Assembly (NCBI GenBank): GCA_036867785.1
Contig: CP145413.1
Span: forward strand, 620,001 to 684,000
Source of the DNA: Plasmodiophora brassicae
Lineage: Eukaryota > Endomyxa: Phytomyxea > Phytomyxea > Plasmodiophorida
Length of the DNA: 64,000 nucleotides
Direction of reading: 5' to 3'
Every line of letters starts with the position of its first letter. The first letter of the stretch is position 1. The notes under the pieces are model-generated. The model was not told the origin of the DNA. It ran no database searches and saw nothing but the letters and a program-made list of their open reading frames with translations. Shown here in pieces: positions 52,704-63,300 of the stretch. Made by a program: the position numbers and the translations under genes.

Positions 52704-53564
52704 CTAGGCCCACCAGGTGGCTTCGATGAGGGGTACGCCGGCATGTACTGCGTTGACGTTGGCGCCGGCCCGGATCAGGGCCATGGTGGCCGCCAGGGAA
52801 TGTCGGTCAACGGCGGCCAGGACCGGGGACGACCCCAGCGCGTTCGTCTGGTTGACGTTGGCGCCGTGCCGGGCGAGCACGTCGATGACGTCGGCGAACC
52901 CGTTCGACGCGGCCACGTAGACTGGCGAATCGCCTTCCGTGTACAGGAACGACAGCGACATGGTGGCGGGTGCGTTCACGTCTGCGCCGTTCTGGACGGC
53001 GATTCGCACGGCGGTGGCGTTGCCGATGGCGCACAGGTCGTGCAGGGTCGCTGGAGCGTTCCGCGACAGGAGGTAGGCTGCGATCTGCGGGCGGGAGGCC
53101 GCCATGGCGACCTGCAGGGCGCTCCACCCGTTCTTGTTGACCGAACTGACGGATGCGCCGGCGGCGACCAGCAGGGCGACGGTCTGCGTCGAGTTCGACT
53201 GGGCGCCCGACATCAGCACCGTGTTGCCGTTCGAGTCGACGGCGTTCACGTCGGCGCCCTTCCCGATCAGCAGCGAGACGATGCGCGCGTTGCCGACTCG
53301 GGCGGCGGCATGCAACGGCGTCGCTTTGTTCGCGTTGCCCAGGCTGACGTTGGCGCCCGCCTGCACGAGCAGGTCGACGACATCGTACAGGCCTTGACCG
53401 GCGGCGACCGATAGCGCTGTCGCTCCAGTGTAGTCGACGGCGTTGACGTTGGCACCAGCGTCAAGCAGCAAGGCGACCGCCTCGTGCCCATCAAGCGAGT
53501 TCGTCGTCTGCGACAGCGACGGAGGCAATAGGACAGCGATGACGGCGACAGCGAAGACGAGCAT
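52704..53564 (-). CDS. ankyrin-repeat protein with signal peptide
   Basis: Single exon, 286 residues. The first 20 residues (MLVFAVAVIAVLLPPSLSQT) are a textbook signal peptide, and the rest is about eight ankyrin repeats: LLLDAGANVNAVDYTGATAL, VDLLVQAGANVSLGNANKATPL, SLLIGKGADVNAVDSNGNTVL and so on to ALIRAGANVNAV. Secreted ankyrin proteins are uncommon; ankyrin repeats usually act in the cytosol as protein-binding surfaces. A reading extending to 53756 exists, but the Met at 53564 directly precedes the hydrophobic core. The gene starts about 200 bp from the inner edge of the right arm. Confidence 0.75.
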   Translation of the reverse strand: MLVFAVAVIAVLLPPSLSQTTNSLDGHEAVALLLDAGANVNAVDYTGATALSVAAGQGLYDVVDLLVQAGANVSLGNANKATPLHAAARVGNARIVSLLIGKGADVNAVDSNGNTVLMSGAQSNSTQTVALLVAAGASVSSVNKNGWSALQVAMAASRPQIAAYLLSRNAPATLHDLCAIGNATAVRIAVQNGADVNAPATMSLSFLYTEGDSPVYVAASNGFADVIDVLARHGANVNQTNALGSSPVLAAVDRHSLAATMALIRAGANVNAVHAGVPLIEATWWA

Positions 53565-56343
53565 TGTTTGGAAGAATGGGCGGGCGCATCGGTCGCTCCG
53601 CGTTGCGGTCGGCAGGCATGGGAACAGGGAGCTGACCGTCACACAGTCGTTTGAGAGGCGCGCGTGGCACAAGAAGCAGCTGCAGCAGCGGCAGCAGCAG
53701 CAGACCTGTTTGAAGAGGCGCGTGCGCGCGCGCGTCATACTCTTGCAGCCACACACGTGTCGGGAATATTAGCGCCGCTGGGTAGTCTGCGATTACATCC
53801 TGGGCTGTTTGTTATTGAACTGATTACTACTGCCATTGTCGTGGTCTTCGGTGCTGTTCACGAACTCGCTGGTACAACCGATTGTAGTTTGGATGGGGGG
53901 TCGGACCCCGGAGGGGCTGCCTACGTATCGCTTGCGCGAATCAGACCCGTCGTAGTTCAAATCCGGCGTTAGACGTTGATGTTAGGCCTGTGGAAATGGC
54001 CCCGAGTCCGGCGTTTCCACGAACAATGGATACGGCTGGAGCCATATCGGAGCCATGCGCCCGTTAGGTAAACTGGCGACAGATGAGGAAAACTCGCATA
54101 CAGAGCTCCTGAAACCTGGAGCAAAGTTCAAGGCCGAGGCGGTAAACGCCGACCGGCAACGTGCAGGTACAGGCCAAGTTCAAGTGAACTGGCGAGACAC
54201 ATATGCGGACAATTCGCATAGGATGTTCCTGAAACCAGTGGAGCAAGGATTAAGGTCGAGGCGGTAAACGCCGACCAGCAAAGAGCAGGTACAGGCCAGG
54301 TTCAAGTGAACGCGTGACCCATCGATTATGAAACCCAGACTCAAGCTCCAAGATGGAGAACACAGGATGCCCATCGGCAACTAACGTGGCAAACGCATCG
54401 TCCGACGTTCCAGCGCAGGTGGTCCTATGCAACGCGTTCAGTAGCAGTGCACAATTGTCGATGCCAATTACTCAAACTGATCCAGGTTGCCCTTGACAAC
54501 GACTCCAACGTAGCGACGGCAGCAGGAACGGTATGTAGACAGAACCGAGAGTGTAGCATCACCCGGCCATCTTGAGCTGTACCTATGCGACCAGTGAGAA
54601 TCGGCTCAGATTCGAGTCTGCGAATTGCACACGGAATATGGGCGCGCTCAGGGCCGGCCTCGACAGCGCCTCCAACGTAGTGACAACAGCACGAACGTGG
54701 CTGTTACGTCGGCAGCACCAGCAGTCTGAGAGAATATCGTCAGCGTATTCGGCAACAAACGACACATACCGGATTCGCCGTGTCCCTGCGAACGTAGCCG
54801 AACTAAGGAGGCCGCCATATTAGAGCAGAACTCGGCGCCAGTACGAACCTCGATGCGGCATGCTGTCGCGTTACGCGATTACACTCCATTCGTTAACGCG
54901 TTCACAGCAGTGAAGCGGCTTGTCGGGCGGACGCGGCGTCCCTGCGTTGACACCTGTGCACAGCCGACTGGAGTGAGTGCAACTGTCAGTGAGCTGTGAA
55001 CCTACCTGAGCCTGTCGATCTGCAGCACGATGAAGACACGACGAAGGGGAACACCGATGTGCCAATGTGGGCACCCTGTTCACGGACGCTGCTCAGCAGG
55101 TGATGACGTAAGTGGGAGCAACCTCGGCACGTCTTGATGCTACTTGATTTCGCTGTCTTGCAGAACATTCGGTTGCACGTCGAGACACGACGCCTGCCAG
55201 TCAGCGTTCCTGACGTTCAACCTCAATTAGTTGAAACCATCTCGAACAGTGCTGGCCATGAATAAGCATTACCTGCGCCGGGCAATCTCTGTGATGCAGC
55301 ATTCGCGCGCTCATCAGCGTTGGAGTACACGAGACCTGTCCGCGTAGATCGCATTGTGCTGCGAGCCCCGTCCGACGTACCTGACCGCAACAATACTGTG
55401 ACCTACAGGAAATCATCAGGGACGTCATTGACAGATATGAACAATATGATGCACGAGCCTCCTCCATGTTTGATCCGGTGACGAGGGCAGCATCACATGC
55501 GGGCATTCGACGGCGCCCCTAGGCGAAGCATACCCCACACGCCGAGCGGCTGTTGCCCACGTCAGCTCGTGACGTACCACTTGCGCGTGCGCGACGCTTC
55601 TTTGCTTGAGGTTCGCCCTCGAAGTTCCGGATGAATCGGATAATGGGCATTGGGGAGGATGCAGTTTTGACCTGCCGGTAAGGTACCTGAGGGATATCAC
55701 ACGGTCAGTGGAGGCGACGAGCGCTGCCAACGGCTGTTGCAAACGCATGTCAAGTTGAGCCGATGCATCCCTGAGGTGCCAACGCCTGTTGCAAACGCAT
55801 GTCAAGTTAAGCCGATGCAGGTGCCAACGGCTGTTGCAAACGCATGTCAAGTTGAGCTGATGCATTCCTGAGGCATCTCGGGCAAACGTACCAGTGGCGC
55901 GTGAGCGACGTCACTTTCGATTGCGGTTCATTGTGGCTCGTTCCGGAGGACTCGAAGGAAGGGGCATCGCTCGGGAAGGATGCAGATAGGCCCTGCCTGT
56001 ATGGTACCTGAGGGACATCACACGGTCAGTGGAGGCGACGAGCGCTGTCGATGTGATCAGCGTCGCCTGAGGCCCGGCACTGTGCCCCCCGAATCACGAG
56101 GAAGAATGTGGCAGTGCCGGCACTTGCACGTAAACAATGAAACGAAATTCATCAAACGGTGCTGTTTCTGGGGTTAACTTGCTTTTCCGGTTTTTGTGGG
56201 GTTAGGTGAGGGGCTTTTGCGAAACAGAACTAAGTGTGAAACCGATCAAATGAAACTCATCGAGAACCGACCACAAATTCAAAGTAACCCGTGAAAGACA
56301 AATCAAGCAGTGAACGGTCCAGCAATGCAAACAACGAAACAGA

Positions 56344-56946
56344 TCACCCATACAACTTTTGGATGGCGTCCTCGTAGGCGGCGAACCACTCCAGCTCCTC
56401 CCGCTCTTGGTGCTGCCGCCTCAGGAGAGCCGCCTGCTCCAGACGCGTGTGCACTTCGCGCTCGTAGATGGCGATCCGCGCCCGGCGGCACTTTGTGCAG
56501 ACGCAGCGGCGGCGTTGCTGGCGCGCCTGCTCAGCCTGTTGTTGCTGGCGGGCCTGCTCGGCCTGTTGTTGCTGGCGCGCGTGCTCAGCCTGTTGTTGCC
56601 GGCGGCGGCGGTCTTCTTTCGAGGACTTCGCGCTGGGCGCGGGTAGCCGGCGTTGTGCCGGGACGGTCACCTTTGGGTCGGCCACCTTCGGCACCGGAAC
56701 CGTCGGGCGGGCCACCTTCGGCACCGGAACCTTCGGGCGGGCCACCTTCGGCACGGGAACCTTCGGGCGGGCCACCTTCGGCACCTGAACCTTCCGTACG
56801 GCCACCTTCGCCACCGGCACCTTCGCGACGGCCACCTTGGGGACGACCACCTTCGGGACCGGCACCTTCGGAACGGCCACCTTCGGGACCGACAACTTCG
56901 GGACCCGGACGCGCGGGCGAGCGACAACGCGTTCGCCGATTGGCAT
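56344..56946 (-). CDS. PKV-repeat / Gln-rich / Cys-motif protein (novel), right-arm copy
   Basis: Open frame of 200 residues from ATG 56946. Residues 10-105 are about 19 repeats of (V/A)PKV-x built from 15-bp DNA units; a Ser/Lys-rich linker (APSAKSSKEDRRRR) is followed by three QQQAEQAR repeats. A terminal domain has RRRCVCTKCRRARIAIYE (three Cys in C-x-C-x2-C), then a helix ending EELEWFAAYEDAIQKLYG. Not recognised in any family. A reading extending to 57105 begins inside the (AC)n tract and is doubtful. The repetitive basic part would be extended and rod-like, suited to nucleic-acid or cell-wall binding, but this is inference. It is the only open frame in the arms that I can support. Confidence 0.5.
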   Translation of the reverse strand: MPIGERVVARPRVRVPKLSVPKVAVPKVPVPKVVVPKVAVAKVPVAKVAVRKVQVPKVARPKVPVPKVARPKVPVPKVARPTVPVPKVADPKVTVPAQRRLPAPSAKSSKEDRRRRQQQAEHARQQQQAEQARQQQQAEQARQQRRRCVCTKCRRARIAIYEREVHTRLEQAALLRRQHQEREELEWFAAYEDAIQKLYG

Positions 56947-58007
56947 TGGATGGCAGGGTGCACGTATGGTCGTCGTGTGGTATAAGGAGCCCCAACCACA
57001 ACGAACGCACAGATACGCGCAAAGGAACAGGCGCCAGATTCCAGGCGTCGTCGTCCCGTTGCACGCAGGCAGTCCCAGAGGCGTCCCACACACACACACA
57101 CACACTCACAGCCGCCCTGTGGAACCTGTCGACAGTGGCGCGCTCAGTGACTGTGCGACCATATACGGAGTCACTTGTTGTACCGACAGGTTGGCACAGG
57201 CACTGGGGGCATCTCCATGGGGAGGGGGAGGTCCTGACAGGGCTGCTCCACACCTACGAATCAGGAACTATGGACGTGCGGTGTTGGAGTCCTTCTGGCG
57301 CCTGCGCCTCTGCGCGTATCTGTGCCTTCGTTTGTTGTTGTCGTCTTCCCACACCAAACGACGACCTCGACGCGCCTGTCCAGATGCTCTCCGTCCAGGC
57401 GTTGTTGTTGCCCAGCAAAAGGCCCAGGATGTGATGTTTGGGGCCGGTGCGCTGGAACAGTGCACCGGCATCGGCGCAGTGTAGACCGGGCTGTCTTTCG
57501 TGTCGAGCAGCACCCGCCTGACCGGTGTAGTGATCAACTGGGTGGCGACGGGCAATGGAACCGCGCATCTACCTACAGGCGCATGACGTGGCTGGTTGCC
57601 TGGCGGCCCCAGCACGTCCGTGCGTGTCGGTTAGCGCCCGACATTGTGGGTCCGACACGCTGGCGTCGCGTCGGTCGCCGTTCGACTTCGACTCAGCGCA
57701 CCCAAATAAAGCCCCAAATGATGACGACGGCGGGGCCTTGACCTGGGCTGCAGCCGTCAGCGGCACGCACGCCGGCGCCGATACAGGTCGGCAGCGACTA
57801 GGCTTGTCTTCCGTTTGGGAATCTCCCGTGCTTCAGCTGGTGGCCGCCCGTCCCCCTCAGCTGCAGATGCCGTTTGCCAAAACGGGCCAATCTCGCGTCA
57901 TCGTTACTGGTCTTATTTGAGGCGGCAATGAAATGCCAAACCGAATCGTGTATCGGGCTTGAACACAGATGAACCAGATCGAATCATTTGAGCCGTCGTC
58001 GACTTCC

Positions 58008-58127
58008 GGTTACGTTCATACAACACCGAATGTGCCGTATCTCATTCCGAATTGCGAAGCCAAATGGTGTTTGGCCTGTCCAGTACTCGGGAGGGGGACC
58101 ACCGGGGAACCGCATGGTGATGTAACC
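58008..58127 (+). rRNA. 5S ribosomal RNA, copy 4
   Basis: 120 nt on the plus strand, identical to copies 1-3, followed by four T. It is the outer end of the right arm, in inverted orientation to copy 1. The 5' flanks of copies 1 and 4 share GAGCCGTCGTCGAC and neighbouring sequence; the 3' flanks do not, so the arm similarity stops just after this gene. Confidence 0.95.
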
Positions 58128-58257
58128 TTTTGGCCCCGCCTTTGTTCAAACGGCGTCGGCGACCGTCCAGGGGCACACCTATTCATTATCGACGGCCAGA
58201 CGACTACTGACGTCGCAGATATGACATTTTTCCATCAGCACCAGGAGCATCCGCATC

Positions 58258-59160
58258 CTACGGAGTGATGCGCTGGTCGTCATGCCGGATGCTGGCCCGG
58301 CAGGTCGGCCTGTGGGCCCGTGCGTCACACGCTGTTCGCGTCCTGGCGTGCAGCAGGTCGGCGTCGTCGGTGGCGGGCAAAGCAACTGACATTGGGATGG
58401 GCTTGATGCCGTGGCCCTTCAAGCGGCAGTTCCCGACGACTCGAGCCGACGCGAGTTCGATGTCCTCCGTTCCAAAGCCCATGGGGAGTTCGCGAAGGAG
58501 AAAGTTACCGTCGAAGACCTGCTGAAGGTTTCGAAAATGTAATCCTCGTGTTGCTTGGCCCACGCTGTCCAGTGCTGTTGCCTGACCAATACCCACTCAG
58601 ATATGCTCGCGATCTCCTGCTTGATACGAGCCATGGGAACCCGCACAGCAGTATTCTGCCACGAGGTGATAGGTAGCCTCCTTGTGAACTTCTTCGTCAA
58701 AGCCATCGTTTATCGCGACCATGCCATCATCTGCGATGCTAACAAGTTGGGAACGTGCTGCGTATCTTCGTAATGACGTGACCTTCCTGACGATGCCTTT
58801 CAGTCACATTGGTCGACGATTGTTGCGTTGACCAACTGTTCCAAACCGTGTCTGGCGACGGCCTCCGATGAACGGCTTGCGTTCGAGCTGAGGGCAGTTG
58901 AAGGCATACTGATCTCTGGATGTGAGCGTCGTTACAGAAGGCCGTAGGACATCCTCGCCGTCGCATGTCGACCTAGCCTCTGATCGCTGCTTCAGGTCAC
59001 TATATAAGGTCCTGTTATTCCGACTCTTCTGAATCAGTTGACCGATCAACTGGAAGGCGAGGCAACCCTGATATCCAAGCGCGAAACGGATCTTCGATGC
59101 TCCGGTTACCGCAACCGTTTGGATGCCCTCCGTCCTTCTTCTACGCTGAGCATCCATCCG
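58258..59160 (-). CDS. unidentified multi-exon gene
   Basis: Coding-like minus-strand pieces: SMPSTALSSNASRSSEAVAR and HGLEQLVNATIVDQ (about 58.8-58.9 kb), SQLVSIADDGMVAINDGFDE and EVHKEATYHLVAEYC (58.65-58.75), EIASISEWVL, then (after a likely intron with GTCAGG donor) QVFDGNFLLRELPMGFGTED and IELASARVVGNCRLKGHG to the end near 58258. Splices join these plausibly, but the first exon(s) and the overall frame are not certain. No family recognised. Confidence 0.35.
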
Positions 59161-59204
59161 CGTCGTCAAGAGGAAACAGCAATGGGTGGATGGGGTACCG
59201 CCGT

Positions 59205-59866
59205 TTATGTGCGACGACGCTTCTTTGGTTTAGGGTCCGCGTCGTCGCAACCGTTGACCTGTAGACCATCGCTGCCCTCGTAATCGTGTTCACTGTCCGA
59301 CGACTCGGCAACGGGGACAATCTCGAAGGCGTCCTCATCAGAGTCGTGCTGGCAATCGCCCACGCTCCCGTTATGGTCGTCGGTTTCATCGTCTTCCATT
59401 GACGCATAGTCGATAGCGTTATCAGGATCCGCCTTCTTGGACTGTTTCCGCCGATCGATATCATGGAGGTGATGTGTGAACCGTCTGCCCTTCATGTGGC
59501 GACGCACCTCGTCGGCGTGTTTGTTCAGGACCACCTTCGTCACCTTGCAGTACACTTTGCTGGCATCCGTTTTGTCCTGAACAGACCCTGGCTGTCAATG
59601 GAATTGCGAAAGCAGGAGGGTTACCAGGAACCCACCGGTACTATGTACGGTGCGAACTCGCCAAAGTCGAACGAGCCTTGGGCTTCCTTCGCTTTCAGAG
59701 CCATGGCTTTCTTGAACGGGCGACCCGACCAGTGCGCATGCAGCAAATCGATCCGATCGGCAGGCATCTCGTGCCCAGTAACCGTGCATCGTATTTTGCC
59801 ATTGGGCAGCAACTCCACCTCGCTGGCATGGGCAGCGAGGAATTCCTGAGCAGCGTTGGGCCCCAT
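59205..59866 (-). CDS. SURF2: SURF2-like protein
   Basis: Two exons (59866-59636 and 59591-59205, 44-bp intron), 205 residues. The N-terminal part reads ELLPNGKIRCTVTGHEMPAD, FDFGEFAPYIVPPGSVQD, then YCKVTKVVLNKHADEVRRHM and KGRRF. The GHE.P, EF.P.IV and H....H..G.R.F pattern is the SURF2 family. The last 90 residues are acidic (EDDETDDHNG; SSDSEHDYEG) with a basic end (KPKKRRRT). SURF2 is a nucleolar protein linked to 5S RNP/free uL18-uL5 complex control in animals, which is of interest beside 5S genes, although that proximity may be chance. Confidence 0.8.
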
Positions 59867-60370
59867 TACGTTGTCGACCCTGGACGGCAGTCTGGCTCCT
59901 CAGGTGCCCGCAGGCTGCGGACTCCGCGGCGGACTTCCCCGACCAAGTCGCGACAGTCGACGCACTTAAAGCAGCCAGCAGACCAACAGAGTCAAATGGC
60001 TAGCGATGGCAAGCTGTTGCCGTCGTCGGAGAGCGACAATTTAGGTGTGAAAGATTTCGACCGAGACAAGTGGCAACTTGTCTGATAACGAGGCGCCGGC
60101 GTGAAGAGCGCAAACCGCAGGATCATGCCGCAGCGACACGGCGCCGGCCTTGCACCCAGGTGGGTGCTGCGTCGCCTACCCAGCTGCAGTGATCACGAGG
60201 CAAATGCCAGTGGATAAAGTTCAGCCGTCGCCGTTTCCGAAGCGGCCGTATTCTGCAACGGCAGTGTACGTACCAGTCAGGCGTCGCAGTAGACGCGCGC
60301 GGGGGGAGGCAGTCGACGTATCCGTGGGGATCGGAGCGGGGGGGACGACGTTGCCGGCGTCATTCCGCCA
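59867..60370. promoter_or_regulatory. 504-bp space between divergent SURF2 and RDH54
   Basis: No gene supported. A plus-strand reading through 59678-60085 is the antisense of SURF2 for half its length and has no recognisable domain. The stretch must contain both promoters. Confidence 0.4.
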
Positions 60371-63300
60371 ATGGATGAGAACACGGATCCGTGCCGCAAG
60401 AAGTTCTGCCCGCCGCGGCCGCGGCCCCAGGCCGACGGGACGCGCCCGGCGATCGTGGCCGGCGATCCCCGGCGGTTCGTCGCCCCGCTCGCCCTGAAGT
60501 CGTTGTCCACGTCGTTGCCTGCCACGAAAATCGTGATTGGACCCCGCCCGGGCGGTGCTCGGAGACCGAAACCTGTCGCGGCGGCACCACCAGCCCCGGC
60601 AGCCAGCGCGGCTCCCACGACCACCAAACTGGTGTACCGAGTGTATGCGCCCGTGCTGATCGTCCCCGATGTGTGCATCGGTTTTGACTGGGCGACAGGT
60701 TCTACTGCAAACGATCGAACCGGAAAGTGAAATCGCATGCCGAGGGCGTTCTGGTGCGGGTCGGCAGCAGGTTCTCCTTGTTCAGCGAGGATGGCAAACA
60801 GCTGTGCAGCGCCACCCAGAACAACATTTGCCGACTGGGACAGGGATCCGAGGTCTGCCTTCGCCCAGGTGTCGCAGCGTTGCGTGCTGACGACGACCGC
60901 AGATGGAGTGCGGCACGTACGATGTGGAGGTGGACGCCACGATTGACATTGACGAGTATCAGTCTGGGCGGTGCTTCATTGCACGAACGGTGCCAAGCAA
61001 CGACAACACGCCGACGCGGGCACCTAACGTCGTCCGCAAGATTGAAATTGCAAAGAAGAACGGCGGCAACGTGTATGTCTGTTTGTGTTTGTCCACACAC
61101 ACACATGTATTGCTGATCAGGTGGCCCAGAGTGCCTCGCAAGCCTACCGAGGGTGATGACGTTGACATGCCTGATGCGGATAGGAAGGCCCCGGTATGTG
61201 ACGCCGGGCAGCACCGTCCATGTTCCTAATCCAATCGGCAGGCGAAAATCAGTTCGCGCAATGATCCGAATGCACTGAACGCGCTGATCCTGTACACGCC
61301 CCCCACGGGCTCAAATGATCGCTACGTCGTCCTGTGGTAATGATGCCCTCTACGAATGCGGTATGTCGTGGCAGGCCCTAACGATGCGGTTAGTCCGTTC
61401 ATATCGAACTTCTTACGACCTCATCAACGCGCCGGCGTCAAGTTCATCTACGATTGCCTGTAAGTTGTCGAACCACGCTCCATCTTGCTGCTGCTGATGA
61501 CAGTCGCCGTGTCGCCAGGACAGGGGTTTCAACGCCTGGGCATTATGGCTGCATCCTGGCAGACGAAATGGGATTAGGCAAGACGTTGCAAGTCCGGTTT
61601 CGATCAACAGGCTAACGTCGCGTATACTGTACTGAACGTGATCTGTGTGCAGACGATCGCCGTCATGTGGTCGCTGCTGAAAGACGGTCCAGCAGGACCT
61701 GTGATATCTCGCGCGATCGTCGTCGTCCCGTCATCGCTCGTGGACAACTGGGCGAATGAAATCCGCAAGTGGCTTGGCAACCATCGGCTGGAAGTCTTGG
61801 CAATGCAGTCGAGTGCCAATGCCAAACAGCAGCGCATCATGATTGACGATTTCGTGTCCGGCGCCAGATGGCCTGTGCTCATCATCAGCTATGGTACGGC
61901 CGCTGTCGGTCCGCCCCCCCGTATCGTGTCAGCCCTGATGACGCTGCTGCAGAAATGTGTCGGAAGTTCTCGTCCGCGCTCTCTGTTCTAGCGAATAGGC
62001 GGAAAGGGATTATGCTGATCTGCGACGAAGGACACCGTCTTAAGAACGCGCAGGGTAACCGAACCATTGCCGCGCTGGAGGAGCTCGGCGCAACGCGTCG
62101 CCTGTTGATCACCGGCACGCCCATCCAGAACCAACTGGACGAACTGTTCGTATGGTCGAACCGATTGGCACGTTGCGCCCTGATCTGACGCGCTGCCGGC
62201 TCAACAGGTACGCGATGTGCTCGTTCGTGAACCCTGGGCTGCTGTCGACGCTCGAGTCGTTCCGCCACGCGTTCATCCGCCCGATTCAGGCGTGGAGGGA
62301 CGGTGGCGTTGCGTGCTCTGCCGACGACCAGGCCATCGGCGAGGCTCGCGCCGCCGAGCTACAGTCGTTAACGTCGTCCTTCATCCTGCGCCGTACGAAC
62401 GACATCCTGTCCAAGTACCTGCCGCCCAAGATCGAGAGCGTCCTGTTCTGTCGCATGTCGCCGCTCCAGCTGGACCTGTACCGGACGTTTGTCGCATCGC
62501 ACACGGTCAAGCGCCTGATTGCATCGGGGTCGACGGCCGCCGCGCTGTCGTCCATCGTCACGCTGCGCAAGCTGGTCAACGACCCTGCTCTCATCTACAA
62601 CGGCGAGGACGTCGACGGGCTGCCTTTCCCGGACGATTACGACCCGCTCGTCAAGAGCGACGCATGCAAGATGGTGGTGGTCGACGCCATTCTCGATGCG
62701 ATGCACGCGCAGTCGCCACCGGGCAAGACCGTCATCGTCAGCAACTTCGTGCAGACCCTCGAGGTCATCGAGCGGATGTGCGCCGCCAAAGGCATCAAGT
62801 CGTTCCGCCTAGATGGGCAGACGTCTGCCCAAGCGCGGCAGCCACTTGTCACCCAGTTCAACGACGCATCGCGCCCGGAGACGGTCTTCCTGCTGTCCGC
62901 CAAGGCACGTGCGATTCCCGTCATTCATTGCACGCTGACGTTGACCGATGCGTTTAGGCCGGCGGCTGCGGATTGAACCTGATCGGCGCGTGCCGGCTCG
63001 TCCTGTTCGACAACGACTGGAACCCTGCAACTGATGAGCAGGTGGGGCGGTCGTTTCTGGTTGCGCCTCCGGCGTGTCACGACGACGTCGCGCTGACCCG
63101 GCATGGCAGGCAATGGCGCGTATCTGGCGAGACGGGCAGCGCTTCCCATGCGTCATCTATCGGCTGCTGACGGTGGGCGGTATCGACGAGAAGATCTTCC
63201 AGAGGCAGCTGACGAAGCAGGAGCTGGCCCTGGTCATCGACAACAAGGACCAGAACGTGCAGCGCATGTCCCGGGACGACCTGAAGCAGCTGTTCAGCCT

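Larger units (their letters stand above)
53768..58127. repeat. large inverted repeat, right arm (~4.4 kb)
   Basis: Inverted counterpart of 37797-42175. It ends outside in 5S copy 4 and carries the open version of the PKV-repeat gene, the triple 36-bp array (about 55735-55866) and the ~120-bp units (about 54060-54320). About 1.4 kb between 54.4 and 55.7 kb contains no recognised gene in either arm. The inner end is at about 53768, beyond which similarity is lost. Confidence 0.9.

Noticed and set aside
53940-53975. GTTCAAATCC resembling a tRNA T-loop in the right arm
   Set aside because: No D-arm, anticodon stem or acceptor pairing around it; treated instead as part of the conserved arm block.
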